Positions 1 through 31,292 of a stretch of DNA of 64,000 bases are shown in pieces. The stretch lies in the NCBI GenBank assembly GCA_965112735.1, contig OZ218960.1, positions 3,100,001-3,164,000 on the forward strand, read 5' to 3'. Every line of letters starts with the position of its first letter. Position 1 is the stretch's first letter. A program made the position numbers and the translations under genes. The stretch is from Phaeosaccion multiseriatum (taxonomy: Eukaryota; Ochrophyta, other classes). The notes below the pieces were generated by a model. It saw only the letters and a list, made by a program, of their open reading frames with translations. It had not been told where the DNA came from and ran no database searches.

Positions 1-236
1 CCCAATCACTGACTTACCCAATCCCTGACGTGCCCCCAATTCACGGACATGACTTGACTTACCCAATCACTGACTTACCCAATCACTGACGTACCCAATC
101 ACTGACGTACCCAATCACTGACGTACCCAATCACTGACTTAACCAATCACTGACATACAATCACTGACTTAACCAATCACTGACCTACCCAATCACTGAC
201 TTACCCAATCACTGACTTACCCACTCACTGCCACAG
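1..236 (+). repeat. Degenerate tandem repeat in dynein intron, 3' part
   Basis: Repeats of about 17 bp built on CCCAATCACTGACTTAC run from the window edge to the acceptor CCACAG at 231-236. They form the 3' end of the intron before the first visible dynein exon. The embedded TGACTTAC is the reverse complement of a consensus 5' splice site (GTAAGTCA). No coding signal is seen. Confidence 0.85.
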
Positions 237-21358
<21,122 letters not shown>

Positions 21359-21584
21359 CGGATGGCACTTGACGGACTCGTGTAGCACCCTCAACTGGCT
21401 TGGCCTACATTCTGTAGCATCAGTTGGTCTAGCTAGTCCTTGAGCTGAAGCATCAACTCAGCTGGTGTGGTCTGTAGCACCAACTGGTCTACCTAGCGTT
21501 GTCGTCTGGCGCCCCTCTACATTACGTGCTGCGGTCTTTTGCTTCCTTGCTGGACCCGAGGGCGGAGGGTGGCGGGGCGGAGAA

Positions 21585-21617
<33 letters not shown>

Positions 21618-22143
21618 TCACACACACACACACACACACACCCGACTCTGATTGTGCACTCTGCAAATACTTACTCGTGCACTTTTTCTTCTTTCAGCTT
21701 TTAATTAAATACTATCAAGTACTACAATTACCAACCAAGGAGCACATCATCCGCTGCCCGACCAGCGAAGCTTGCTTGGAGCTGATTTATCTAAGCGAGT
21801 GTGTATTGAGCATGTGCCCCAACGGCCGTAGCCATGTGCCATGTACTTGGAAGTAGTAGCCATCATCGCTATACTTGTAGCCTCTGTGAGCCCAGTAGCA
21901 GCGCGCCCGTTTCGGAGTTCGGAGTGAATGGTACCTGCGGAACCGCTACGGCAGCCTTGGACCTCATCCCCCAGCCACACGGAGCCCTTGACTTGCCCTC
22001 CCTGCCCACGAGCAGCGGCGGCAGGGTGAGAGGTGGCGCGCGGCTTCCTCGCTCCTCGCTTCTTACGCTTCCCTCCCATGGACGCCTCCTCCTCCTCCCC
22101 GCGGCCATCGTGGGTGGGGACTTGTTGAGCGCTGCCTGTCCAG
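21359..22143. other. 3' flank of dynein gene, no gene seen
   Basis: The first ~130 bp contain reiterated CAACTGGTCTA-like segments. A (CT)n-(CA)n tract lies at about 21585-21642. No supported exon, tRNA or snRNA was recognised. Confidence 0.6.
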
Positions 22144-22188
22144 CAGGGGGGAGAGTGAAAAGGGCCCCTACAATTGTAGCGGGCTCTG

Positions 22189-22220
<32 letters not shown>

Positions 22221-22331
22221 GCACACACACACACAAACGCACACACACACGCACGCACACACACAAACGCACACACACAAACGCACACAGGCGAGGAGGC
22301 GAGGACTACCCAAGGAAGAGAAGCAGAGAGC

Positions 22332-22340
22332 AAAAAAAAA
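22332..22340 (-). terminator. RNA polymerase III T-run terminator (5S copy 1)
   Basis: Nine A residues on the plus strand give a T9 run on the minus strand at the exact 3' end of the 5S gene. Confidence 0.85.
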
Positions 22341-22457
22341 CAGACAGCACCGACGATTCCCACGTGGTCCCCCACCGTAGTACTAAATCGGCTCGACATC
22401 GCTTGACTTCCGAGATCGGACGGGTTCGGGTATTCTCGATGTGATATGGCCGTCCGT
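22340..22457 (-). rRNA. 5S ribosomal RNA (copy 1)
   Basis: 118 nt with the eukaryotic 5S hallmarks read on the minus strand: CCCGATCTCGGAAG-type core (here TCCGATCTCGGAAGTCAAGC), TTAGTACTACGGTGGGGGAC, and a closing helix in which ACGGACGGC pairs with GCTGTCTGT at the 3' end. It is identical over all 118 nt to copy 2. A T-run terminator follows, and TATAGAA lies 30 nt upstream. Confidence 0.95.
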
Positions 22458-22480
22458 GGAGTTAGATGGCATCACGCATG

Positions 22481-22487
22481 TTCTATA
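22481..22487 (-). promoter_or_regulatory. TATA-like upstream element of 5S copy 1
   Basis: TATAGAA on the minus strand, 30 nt before the 5S start. The element and its position are conserved in the other copy, while nearby bases differ. Confidence 0.6.
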
Positions 22488-22502
22488 TGAGACATTTTGT
22501 CA

Positions 22503-22752
22503 AGCAATGGACAGAGAGGAGTGTGGGAGGAGGAGGAGGAGGAGGAGGAGGAGGAGGAGGAGGAGGAGGAGGAGGAGGAGGAGGAGGAGGAGGAGGAGGA
22601 GGAGGAGGAGGAGGAGGAGGGGAGAGGGAGAGAAATTCAATCGGCGCGCCAATGCATCGACACGTCAGCCGAGATACTGTATCGTAAGAGGGATTTTTTG
22701 TTGAGGGAGTGACCCCGCCAAGCTCACACCTTCGTTGTGGAACACGAAAAAA
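22503..22752. repeat. (GGA)n spacer between divergent 5S genes
   Basis: The loop of the inverted duplication. (GGA)n occupies about 22528-22622, followed by ~130 bp of unique sequence. Long Gly/Glu/Arg reading frames here are artefacts of the trinucleotide run. Confidence 0.85.
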
Positions 22753-22767
22753 TGACAAAATGTCTCG

Positions 22768-22774
22768 TATAGAA
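22768..22774 (+). promoter_or_regulatory. TATA-like upstream element of 5S copy 2
   Basis: TATAGAA, 30 nt before the 5S start at 22798. The surrounding TGCGTGATGCC is shared with copy 1. Confidence 0.6.
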
Positions 22775-22797
22775 GATGCGTGATGCCGTCAGACTTC

Positions 22798-22915
22798 ACG
22801 GACGGCCATATCACATCGAGAATACCCGAACCCGTCCGATCTCGGAAGTCAAGCGATGTCGAGCCGATTTAGTACTACGGTGGGGGACCACGTGGGAATC
22901 GTCGGTGCTGTCTGT
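22798..22915 (+). rRNA. 5S ribosomal RNA (copy 2)
   Basis: 118 nt, identical to the minus-strand copy. Helix I forms between ACGGACGGC (22798-22806) and GCTGTCTGT (22907-22915), all nine pairs Watson-Crick or G-U. A T8 run begins at the last base. The gene lies outside any visible rDNA unit; no 18S or 28S is in the window. Confidence 0.95.
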
Positions 22916-22922
22916 TTTTTTT
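22915..22922 (+). terminator. RNA polymerase III T-run terminator (5S copy 2)
   Basis: A T8 run at the 3' end of the 5S gene. Confidence 0.85.
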
Positions 22923-23117
22923 GCTTCTCTGGGTCTCTTCCTTGGGTAGTCCTCGCTCCTCCCCCTACAAGTACATCCTACTATCCTCTTCCTCTTTTCT
23001 TGTTGGCACCCCTTTCTCCCTCTCCCTTCCCTTTTACCTACGAATTACGTATGTGTGTGTGTGTGTGTGTGCGTGTGTCGATAGCCCACTAGGGGCCCTT
23101 TTCACTCTCCCTCCTGG

Positions 23118-23468
23118 CCGAGAATCGAGGGGGGCGCTAGTGCGGTGCCGCAACTTCCTGTGCTTGGTGGCACTATCTGGCTAGTGGCTGCAGCTGATGA
23201 GAGATCGAATTTGGAGAGACCACGTGCCCCTTGGTCTCGGAAGAGCCGGTTCGTCCAGTGCGGGAGACGACGTGCTGACGTGCTCGGCTAGGGCGTGTAG
23301 GAGGGAGTCTGCCTGTGCGCGGACTCGTCCTGTGCGCCGACCAGACCAATCTTGTGTGAAGGGAGTCATGAAGGCCGCCAGAATTTGCGAATTTGCCACC
23401 CTGTGATTCCGAAGTGCCAACACGTCCTCTTCCCTCTCGATCCACCGTCCTCGACTCTTCTTGAACGA
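23118..23468 (+). promoter_or_regulatory. Upstream region of the 3-kinase gene
   Basis: About 350 bp between the 5S duplication and the first in-frame ATG pair at 23469 and 23472. No clear TATA or other motif was recognised. Any promoter must lie here or overlap the 5S arm. Confidence 0.4.
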
Positions 23469-26400
23469 ATGATGCCCGGCGTGCCGGCCCCCGGCCTGCT
23501 CCTTATCGCTCTCTTCACGCTCTTCCTCGCCCTTCCCACCGCGACACTGTCTTTCATCACCACCAGCACGGCGAGACTTGAATTAAGGCAACTGAGTAGC
23601 AGTCCCAGCACGTGTTCGTCAAGAAAGCCATCATTATCGTCCTCTTCATCGGCATCGTGTCGTGTGAGGCTACACATGGCCGGCTATGACGAGATGAACA
23701 CCGCCCTCTCGCAGGACATTTCCTCCTCTCTGGGTATCGCTTATGACGCGAGCTTCAGGGGAGGGAGTGGTGGCTCTGGGTGGGCATCAGTGGGGCCAGT
23801 GGAGGATAAGAACGGCAAGGTATGAATCTGCATGTGGAGTCTTGGCGGCTTCTGCCATGGCGTTTGCTCTGAGTTTACCAGTGGGGACACTTGTTTCCTG
23901 TCTCTCTTGCTCGCTGGCGTTTTGTCTCTTTCTCTCTTCTCTTTGTGTCTCTCGCTCTCTTATTCTCGCTCTCTCTGTCTCTTTGCTGACGCTCGAGCAG
24001 GGGCCCAAGCTGTTTTGCAAGACCACGGGGATGAGTGGGGCAAGCATGCTCAACGCAGAATTCCAAGGTATGTTGTACATGAAGGCTTTCACCAAGGCAC
24101 CAAACAAGTGGAGGGGAGTTATACCGCATGAAGCATCACCCTGACACGAGAGTGCACTGAGTCAAATCAAGCGTACTTTACCCCTCACTTTCCTCTACAC
24201 TCCACCCTTCACAATCCACACTGGCGTATCTATGTAATGCATTGGCCCTCCCCTCCTCTGATAACAACGCAAGTCGACGTGACGACACACACCCCCCATG
24301 CTCTCCTTTGCTACAACACACGATTGTACCTCCTGCTCTGCTATCTGCTGCTGCTGCTACTCAGGCGTGAAAGCCATGCACGAGACTCAGACGGTGAAGG
24401 TGCCGGGCCCCGTGGCGGCCGGGCAGGTGGGGGACAGGGCCTACGTCGTGTTTGAGTATCTAGACATGGGCGGCGGGCGCGGCCAGGACGCAGCCAGGCG
24501 CTTCGGGAGGGAGCTGGCACAGATGCACAAGTGAGTGGGTTGGTGATATGCCTGCCCAGGGAGTGCTGGCTATTTGCTGGCTTATGGTTGGTTAATTGAT
24601 CAAGGACTGATAGGCACAAAAGAGGTGGGGGGGGGGGGGAGGGGGAAACGCAAAGGGAGGGAGGAGAGCGAGAGAGCGTGAGACACAGAGTGATGGTGAG
24701 AGGGAGAGAGACAGGGGAGATGGGAGGCACACAGAGAGACAGGGGAGAGAGGAGAGGAGAGAGAGAAACACACACACAGTGAGGTGTGAAAATACCTGCT
24801 TGCCCGACTGAGTGCCAACGGATCCATCCTGTGCTCGGCCCCTGTGCTCGGCCCCTGCGTTGCGTTGCTCACACCCCCATGGCAAGGTGCACAAGCAAAG
24901 AGGGAAAGTACGGGTTTCACGTCGATAATACGTGCGGAGCCACACCGCAGCCGAACAAATGGACCGACTCATGGGCAGACTTTTGGGATGAGGTGAGATG
25001 AGAGGGAGGGAGGGAAGGAAGGAGGGAGGGAGGGAGGGAGGAAGTGAGGGAGGGAGGGAGGGAGGGAGGGAGGGAGGGAGGGAGGGTGGAAGGGATAGAG
25101 GGAGCGAGGGAGGGGGAGGGAGGGAGGGAGGGAGGGAGGGAGGAAGGGAGGGAGGGGAGAAGCACGGAGTATGGGGAAATGCTTTCAAAAGATCCCGCCC
25201 CCCTGAAGCAGCCCCTGAAGGAGTCTCTATTCAATCTACATAGTCGGGGGTCTCTATTCAATGTAGATAGTCGGGGGTGAGTCCTCACTGATGGAGTCTC
25301 TATTCAATCTATTCAATCTATTCAATCTATTCAATCTAGATAGTCGGGGGTGAGTCCTCACGTCAATTGGATTCCTCGTCAGACAATTTTCTCGGGACAT
25401 GCCCCCCCCTCGGAAACCCTCACCCCTTCCCCCCATCCACTGCCATCCCCCCCCCCCCTCCCCCACAGCACCGCCTGGGCCACATGCTGAAGCTCTGCCG
25501 GAGGAACGGCGCCTCTCTCCCTCGCGAGGCCGAGCTCAGAGCCAAGGTCAAGGCCCTGCTCAGCGAGCACGAGAAGGAGCACGACCTCGCACCCGCTCTA
25601 TGCCACGGAGGTGAGGAGTGGTCGTACCTGCTCGTCCCTCAACTGCCATCTCCACTGCTAGTGACTTGAGGAGTGGTCATGCCTGCTCGTCCCTCAACTG
25701 CCATCTCCACTGCTAGTGACTTGAGGAGTGGTCATGCCTGCTCGTCCCTCAACTGCCATCTCCACTGCTAGTGACTTGAGGAGTGGTCGTGCCTGCTCGT
25801 CCCTCAACTGCCATCTCCACTGCTAGTGACTTGAGGAGTGGTCATGCCTGCTCGTCCCTCAACTGCCATCTCCACTGCTAGTGACTTGAGGAGTGGTCAT
25901 GCCTGCTCGTCCCTCAACTGCCATCTCCACTGCTAGTGACTTGAGGAGTGGTCGTGCCTGCTCGTCCCTCAACTGCCATCTCCACTGCTAGTGACTTGAG
26001 GAGTGGTCATGCCTGCTCGTCCCTCAACTGCCATCTCCACTGCTAGTGACTTGAGGAGTGGTCATGCCTGCTCGTCCCTCAACTGCCATCTCCACTGCTA
26101 GTGACTTGAGGAGTGGTCATGCCTGCTCGTCCCTCAACTGCCATCTCCACTGCTAGTGACTTGAGGAGTGGTCATGCCTGCTCGTCCCTCAACTGCCATC
26201 TCCACTGCTAGTGACTTACCAGCCGCGCAGCCGCGTGTTTTTATGTTCGTTTTTTTCGCCGCGGAGGCTCTCTGCTCTGAGGCGGTGTGCTTACTCACTG
26301 ACTTACTGACTTCCTTACTTTCTGACTTACTTACTGACTTACTTACTGACTTACTCACTGACTTACAACACCACTGACTTACTTACTGACTTACTCACTG

Positions 26401-26610
26401 ACTTCCTGACTTCCTTACCTACTTACTGACTTACTTACTGACTTACTCACTGACTTCCTGACTTTCTTACCTACTTACTCACTTACTTACTGACTTACTT
26501 ACTGACTTCCTGACTTCCTTACCTACTTACTTACTTACTTACTGACTTACTCACTGACTTCCTGACTTACTTTCTGGCGCCCTCCCTGCCCATATCCTAC
26601 ATCGTACCCT

Positions 26611-26673
<63 letters not shown>

Positions 26674-27041
26674 TCCAACCCCTCCGCCTCCAGACCTATG
26701 GACGGGCAATGCGGCATATACCAAAGATGGCGACCCCGTCATCTTCGACCCTGCCACTTACTACGGTGCGTGCAGGGCACCCGATGGCACCCGATGTGCT
26801 CGAGTCTGTCTTGCGGAGCTCCTGACGGCCTCTCTCTCCGCCGCCGCTCGGCTCGCGGCCGATACTCCTCTCTACATCCATCCACCCCTGCCTGTGGGCG
26901 AGACTGGGCTGCTCCTTTGACTGTACATCGTACCGCACCACTGGCCTCATGGTGGTTCTGCCCTGCCTCCGCCATCCTCTCTCATCCCTCGTTTACCTCC
27001 TCCCTGCTCCCAATACTACTACTACTACTACTACTACTACG

Positions 27042-27111
<70 letters not shown>

Positions 27112-27150
27112 CTACTCCTACTACTACTACTCCTACTACTACTACTACTC

Positions 27151-27189
<39 letters not shown>

Positions 27190-27949
27190 CTACTACTACT
27201 CCTCCTCCTCCTTCTCCTACTTATATCCTCCTCCTCCTCCGTGCCGCTGTAAACTGTGAACAGGCGACAGGGAGGTGGACCTTGCCATGTCCACTCTCTT
27301 CGGCAGCTTCGATCGCTCATTCTACGAGGTAAAACCGCTATTCGGAGAGGAAGAGAGAGGTGGAGGGGGGCGGGGGAGGGGGCGTGCCAAGGATTGTCGC
27401 TCCAAAGAAGCCTCCTCGCTAGTCTGTAGTCCGTTGCTGCACCTCCTTTCTCTGGTAGTCTGTAGTCTTTTGTCCACCCCTACGCCCCTACGGCCCTCCT
27501 TTTAACCCCGCCTCTCTCTGACCCACTCGCCCTGCCTTCCACCTGAAACCGTCGTTCCTCTCGCTTCGCCCTACCTCCCCTCCCTCCCTCCTCTCTACCT
27601 ACCTCCTAAGGCGTACGAGGAGGAGTTTCCTCTCCCCCCCGGGCACAAGGTGCGCACAGGCGGCAGCGGATGGCAGCGGATGGCAGCGGAGCGGCACAAA
27701 AGGCGTTGGACCCATGTTTGCATGTGACAGGGCCTACCCCATCCCACTAGTCCTCGTAATTGACTTACATCTCCATGCCATCTACTGCTGACCGCTGTCT
27801 GCCGCTGCCTCTCCCCCCCCTCCTCGACAGGAGCGAGTGACGATCTACAACCTTTATCACATTCTCAACCACTGTGAGTGTGAGCTGCAGTCCTCTTCTC
27901 TCTCCCTCTCTCCCTCTCTCCCTCTCTCCCTCTTGCTTGCCCTCGCTTG

Positions 27950-27983
<34 letters not shown>

Positions 27984-28273
27984 CAATCTCTCTCTCTCGC
28001 GCTCTCTCTTGTTCTCTCTCTCCCTCGCTTCTTCTCCCTCATGCTCGCTCAGATGTGTGTAGTATTTAGTCTTACTTGTACAGTACTTGCTTCGTAGATC
28101 TGATCTGTTGTCTCTTCGCCTCTGTCGCTGGCCTCTCTTGTGCTCTCTCTCTCTTGTCTCTTGTCCGTCCGCCTCCCTCCCTTGTTGACTTACTTGCGTG
28201 GCCAGACGTGCTGTTCGGAGGAGGCTATTGGAGCAGCGCAGCCGCCATGGCCGACAGGATCATGGCTATGTGA
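23469..28273 (+). CDS. Fructosamine/ribulosamine-3-kinase family protein, plastid-type leader
   Basis: Family enzymes phosphorylate C3 of sugar moieties on glycated lysines, which destabilises the adduct and repairs the protein. Exons: 23469-23819, 24001-24067, 24365-24530, 24887-24992, 25469-25610, 26694-26765, 27264-27328, 27611-27649, 27831-27873, 28206-28273 (TGA). All phases join, giving 372 aa. Residues ~8-28 are a hydrophobic signal peptide ending ATLS|F, then a Ser-rich stretch to ~70, as in bipartite plastid leaders. Catalytic motif HGDLWTGN is at 276-283, interrupted by intron 5. The DFG-equivalent DPATYYG starts at D296. Other family blocks: VKVPGPV, YVVFEYLDMG, KYGFHVDNTCGATPQPNKW. 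Human FN3K is ~309 aa, so the excess is the leader. The acceptor of exon 4 could be ten bases downstream without changing frame much. Kinase class is secure; substrate and location are inferred. Confidence 0.92.
25611..26215 (+). repeat. 55-bp minisatellite, 11 copies, starting at a 5' splice site
   Basis: The first unit begins exactly at the donor GTGAGGAGTGG of exon 5. The ten later units begin TTGAGGAGTGG, so the donor G is T in every copy. Units vary at GTCATG versus GTCGTG in an at-at-gt order, suggesting expansion by a 3-unit block. Each unit contains AACTGCCATCTCCACTGC. Confidence 0.95.
26283..26572 (+). repeat. (TGACTTAC)n-like repeat in 3-kinase intron 5
   Basis: Degenerate TTACTGACTTACTCACTGAC units. 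On the opposite strand they read as repeated GTAAGTCAG, a splice-donor consensus. A (CT)n-(GT)n tract at about 26611-26667 follows before the acceptor at 26693. Confidence 0.85.
27013..27197 (+). repeat. (CTA)n microsatellite
   Basis: About 60 CTA trinucleotides with a few CTC interruptions, in the intron between 26765 and 27264. Confidence 0.95.
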
Positions 28274-28545
28274 TGCTGGCCCATCCACTGCCACCCCATT
28301 TCCCAATGTCAATGGCTATGTGATGCTGGCCCATCCACTGCCATCCCATTTCCCAATGTCAATGGCTATGTGATGCTGGCCCATCCACTGCCATCCCATT
28401 TCCAAATGTCAATGGCTATGTGATGCTGGCCCATCTACTACCATCCCATTTCCCAATGTCAATGGCTATGTGATGCTGGCCCATCCACTGCCATCCCATT
28501 TCCCAATGTCAATGGCTATGTGATGCTGGCCCATCTACTACCATC
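28262..28545 (+). repeat. 50-bp minisatellite overlapping a stop codon
   Basis: Five full units and one partial start at 28262, 28312, 28362, 28412, 28462 and 28512. The first unit begins with ATGGCTATGTGA, the last codons and stop of the 3-kinase gene. Later units therefore repeat that stop in the 3' UTR. Units include GCCCATCCACTGCCATCCC. Confidence 0.95.
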
Positions 28546-28857
28546 CTGTCACCGTGTCGTGAGTGTCTTGGCACCGCTCAGGCCTGTGGGTGCGCGGGCC
28601 TCAAGCGCTGTAAATAATCGATGTCCTTTAATTTACTCCACGGCAGGCCCTTTTAGGCTTTACGCTATGTACTTGCTCTCTGTTGTGCTCTCCGTCGCTC
28701 CTTCTTTCGATCGGCCCTGCCTGGGCAAGAGAGCCGGCTTGCGCCGGCAATTTTTTTATTCCGCCGCCCTCGGCTGAAACTGAAACTGGAAAATCGAAAA
28801 TGGCCCGCTCTCCCGAGGAATGTTCAACTTCTCTTCTCTCCCTCCCGCTTACACAGC

Positions 28858-28997
28858 ATGTATGTCCTCGTTCGTTTGAAGTGGATGCTCGCCGCTCTCA
28901 TCTTTGTGTCATGTGGAGTGGGGGCAGCCCGGATATGGAATGCGAGGAGAGCTGAGGTTCACCAAGCGGGGAGTACATGCAGCACGAGCCTTTGTAA

Positions 28998-29031
<34 letters not shown>

Positions 29032-29506
29032 CACAAAAGCAGTGGCAGCAGTGGAGCATCAGCGGACGAAGGTGACCAGGAGTCGAGTGGGTCGTCGGGA
29101 CTGGAAAATGACGCTTCCCTTCCAGAGGCGAGGCTGGAAGTTTGTGACTCACCCGTCTGAGAACGGAGGCCGGCACGAGCGGCTTTTTATCGCTTTTCAG
29201 CCGCCGTGTGTGTACCATTGAGCCCGGAAGGGCGCACGATTATCCGTTCCGAGGTACGGAGCTTGGAGGTGGTGGCGGCTTCACCTCTTACTCTCCTCTA
29301 GCTCTTCCCCCCCCCCCCCTCTCTTCTCTTGCTCAAGCTTTGGAATATATACGCCGCTTCCCTACTTCCCTCCATTACCCCCACAGGCACTTCATCTCCA
29401 GCAGAGCCTTGCTCGTGCCGCGGACCTGGCCCAGAGTCGAGTCGCTATGCAAGAAAATGATCGTCGCCACCCGCCCAAGCACGGCCGGCAAGGACTGATA
29501 GCCTGA
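28858..29506 (+). CDS. Small single-pass membrane protein of unknown function
   Basis: Three exons are proposed: 28858-29071, 29201-29253 and 29387-29506. All phases join, acceptors are good (TTTTCAG, CCCCACAG), and TGA is at 29504-29506, giving 128 aa. Residues ~6-25 (RLKWMLAALIFVSCGVGAA) are a likely signal anchor. A Ser-rich linker partly encoded by AGC repeats follows. The C-terminal half is charged and helical: SPEGRTIIRSEALHLQQSLA, then AQSRVAMQENDRRHPPKHGR. The overall plan resembles small mitochondrial or organellar assembly factors, but no family is recognised. An exon upstream of 28858 is possible, because CACAG precedes the ATG closely. Confidence 0.5.
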
Positions 29507-29514
29507 GCGAGAGG

Positions 29515-29687
29515 CTAGCCCCTCACCACCCTCCTCGGCCAAATGAACAAATGGATGTGGTAGATGTGCTCCTCAGGGCGGGTGTCGATCTCGTTCTGTA
29601 CCTTACCATAGAATAGTTGGAGGGCCTTGGAGGGCCTGTCGGCGATACCGCACACCACTCGGATGCACTCGAGGTGGCCAGGCAGGG
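29515..29687 (-). CDS. Terminal exon of an unrecognised minus-strand gene
   Basis: An open frame ending in TAG (29515-29517) encodes LPGHLECIRVVCGIADRPSK followed by ALQLFYGKVQNEIDTRPEEH and IYHIHLFIWPRRVVRG. This composition looks coding and is not low-complexity. The acceptor is placed after GAG at 29688-29690; upstream exons were not resolved. Its stop lies 8 bp from the stop of the plus-strand gene ending at 29506, so the two are convergent. Confidence 0.4.
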
Positions 29688-30018
29688 CTCAATGCTGCAG
29701 CGGAGCGCCGCGCCATCGTTTGTACAAGTAAAGGCGAGTAAGAAGGGAGGCAGAGGGGCACCGCTGGTCCTGGCCCTTGGTCCTTGCGCCCCAGCTCGGA
29801 AACATACACACGGAGGTGGTGCGGTGCGGGAGGGATGTGTTTCACCCGGGTAGCGCGGAGAACGAGTGTCGGCTCCTGACAAGCCTTTTGTAGCGGGTTT
29901 GGTTCTAGGCCGTAGGCCGCTTGTAGACCGCCGCAAGGCCGCCTCCTAGGCCATCTCTATGCCACCTCGCCGAGAGCGCGCGAGTGTGCCTGGGGCACCC
30001 ACAGCAGCACAAACCCGC

Positions 30019-30027
30019 TATAAAAGG
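30019..30027 (+). promoter_or_regulatory. TATA-box-like sequence, orphan
   Basis: TATAAAAGG in a GC-rich stretch with GGCAGGCA repeats after it. No supported gene starts downstream, so function is uncertain. Confidence 0.25.
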
Positions 30028-30348
30028 CGGCAGGCAGGCGGCAGGCAGGCACTCCTCGCAGGACAGGCAAGAAGTGCAAGAGGCAACACCAAATATGTAG
30101 ATCTCAGTACTGTATGACACATTTGGGCGGGCTCCGGGCAGGCAGCCCAGGGAGAACCCCCCCCCCCCCTCGGCCAGCGTCGAGTCGAGGCCGCCACGCA
30201 CGCCAGGTGCCTCTCGGTGGCCAGCCCTTGGCCGCCCAGGCAGCAGCGGGCTACAAATAGGCCGACGCCCTACGGCCCTCCCAAGGCCGGACACTTTTCC
30301 AGAAGAGGCCTTGGAGCCCATCAACAAGGGGTTGGCTGCCCTCCCTCA

Positions 30349-30374
30349 TGTGACGCTACGTGCATAGCGTCACA
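30349..30374. other. Perfect 10-bp stem-loop
   Basis: TGTGACGCTA and TAGCGTCACA flank a 6-nt loop, CGTGCA. It lies in the unresolved stretch between 29687 and 30636. It could be part of a small RNA or a regulatory hairpin; nothing else supports either. Confidence 0.4.
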
Positions 30375-30635
30375 ACACAGCCAGAACAACACCGGGCCTC
30401 TTCCCTCGCTGTGGAGTGGTGTGGTGCACACGCTTACACGCTCAGCCCCGAAGGTTGGGGGTGAGGGTTGTGGCTGAGCTTCAGAGCCGAGCGTAGGGCC
30501 CCCCTTCACTACACTGAGCACTGAACACTGCTCTCATCTGCTCACAGAGGACCCGAGGGGGTAGTGGCGGGGCTCCTTCCTTCTACTGGGTGGCGGGTAG
30601 CAGATGGCAGCAGATGGCTGGCAGCGATGGCTCAC

Positions 30636-30706
30636 CCCTGGATGCTCTGTCCCACGGCCTGGTGCATTTCTCTGTCGGCGAGCGATGCTTCCACAGGGAC
30701 ATCGCC
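30636..30706 (-). CDS. Candidate isolated minus-strand exon
   Basis: On the minus strand a poly-C tract ending CTCAG precedes GGCGATGTCC, and GTGAGC follows the exon. The frame gives GDVPVEASLADREMHQAVGQ then SIQG. The splice signals favour minus, but the plus strand is also open (HGLVHFSVGERCFHRDIAL). It may belong with the exon at 29515-29687. Confidence 0.3.
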
Positions 30707-30838
30707 CTGAGGGGGGGGGGGGGGTCATTTTATTGACTTAATTGGAATCACCTGAGGGGGGGGGGGATGAGAGAGCTCGAGACTATGATGGCGGTGGCGG
30801 GGAGGAGAGGAGCTCAAGTCAAGCTCTGCTCTTGGAGC

Positions 30839-30919
30839 AGGAGGAGGAGGAGGAGGAGGAGGAGGAGGAGGAGGAGGAGGAGGAGGAGGAGGAGGAGGAG
30901 GAGGAGGAGGAGGAGGAGG
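30839..30919 (+). repeat. (GGA)n microsatellite
   Basis: About 27 GGA units. Flanking CTTGTACACGGGCTGCTGAA reads open on both strands, but no exon can be assigned. Confidence 0.95.
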
Positions 30920-30989
30920 TGCGCTGCCTTGTACACGGGCTGCTGAACCACGCAAATACACGTGATGGCGGGGGGGTGGCAGGGAGGGA

Positions 30990-31055
30990 GGAAGGAAGGA
31001 AGGAAGGAAGGAAGGAAGGAAGGAAGGAAGGAAGGAAGGAAGGAAGGAAGGAAGG
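30990..31055 (+). repeat. (GGAA)n microsatellite
   Basis: About 16 GGAA units, followed within 50 bp by the (CAGA)n array. Confidence 0.95.
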
Positions 31056-31098
31056 AGTCAAGGCAGAAAACAAGTGACAAGCGGGCAGGAGGGGTGGC

Positions 31099-31292
<194 letters not shown>

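Larger units (their letters stand above)
22144..23117. repeat. Inverted duplication carrying two 5S rRNA genes
   Basis: The left arm (about 22144-22502) and right arm (about 22753-23117) are reverse complements. Outer ends share AGGGGCCCTTTTCACTCTCC. Each arm then has a (CA/GT)n tract, a block with CTTGGGTAGTCCTCGC, a T-run, the 118-nt 5S gene, and about 45 bp of upstream sequence. The central spacer of about 250 bp is unique to one copy and holds (GGA)n. Only the 5S genes are identical; flanks differ by scattered substitutions and tract lengths. Confidence 0.92.

Noticed and set aside
21690-21900. U2-like snRNA after the dynein gene
   Set aside because: A short AT-rich stretch (TTTTAATTAAATACTATC) looked suggestive, but the branch-site-pairing GTAGTA region and stem-loops of U2 are absent.
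22441-22712. Arg-, Gly- and Glu-rich proteins between the 5S genes
   Set aside because: They are three frames of a (GGA)n tract in the spacer, and their 5' ends overlap the 5S gene or its promoter.
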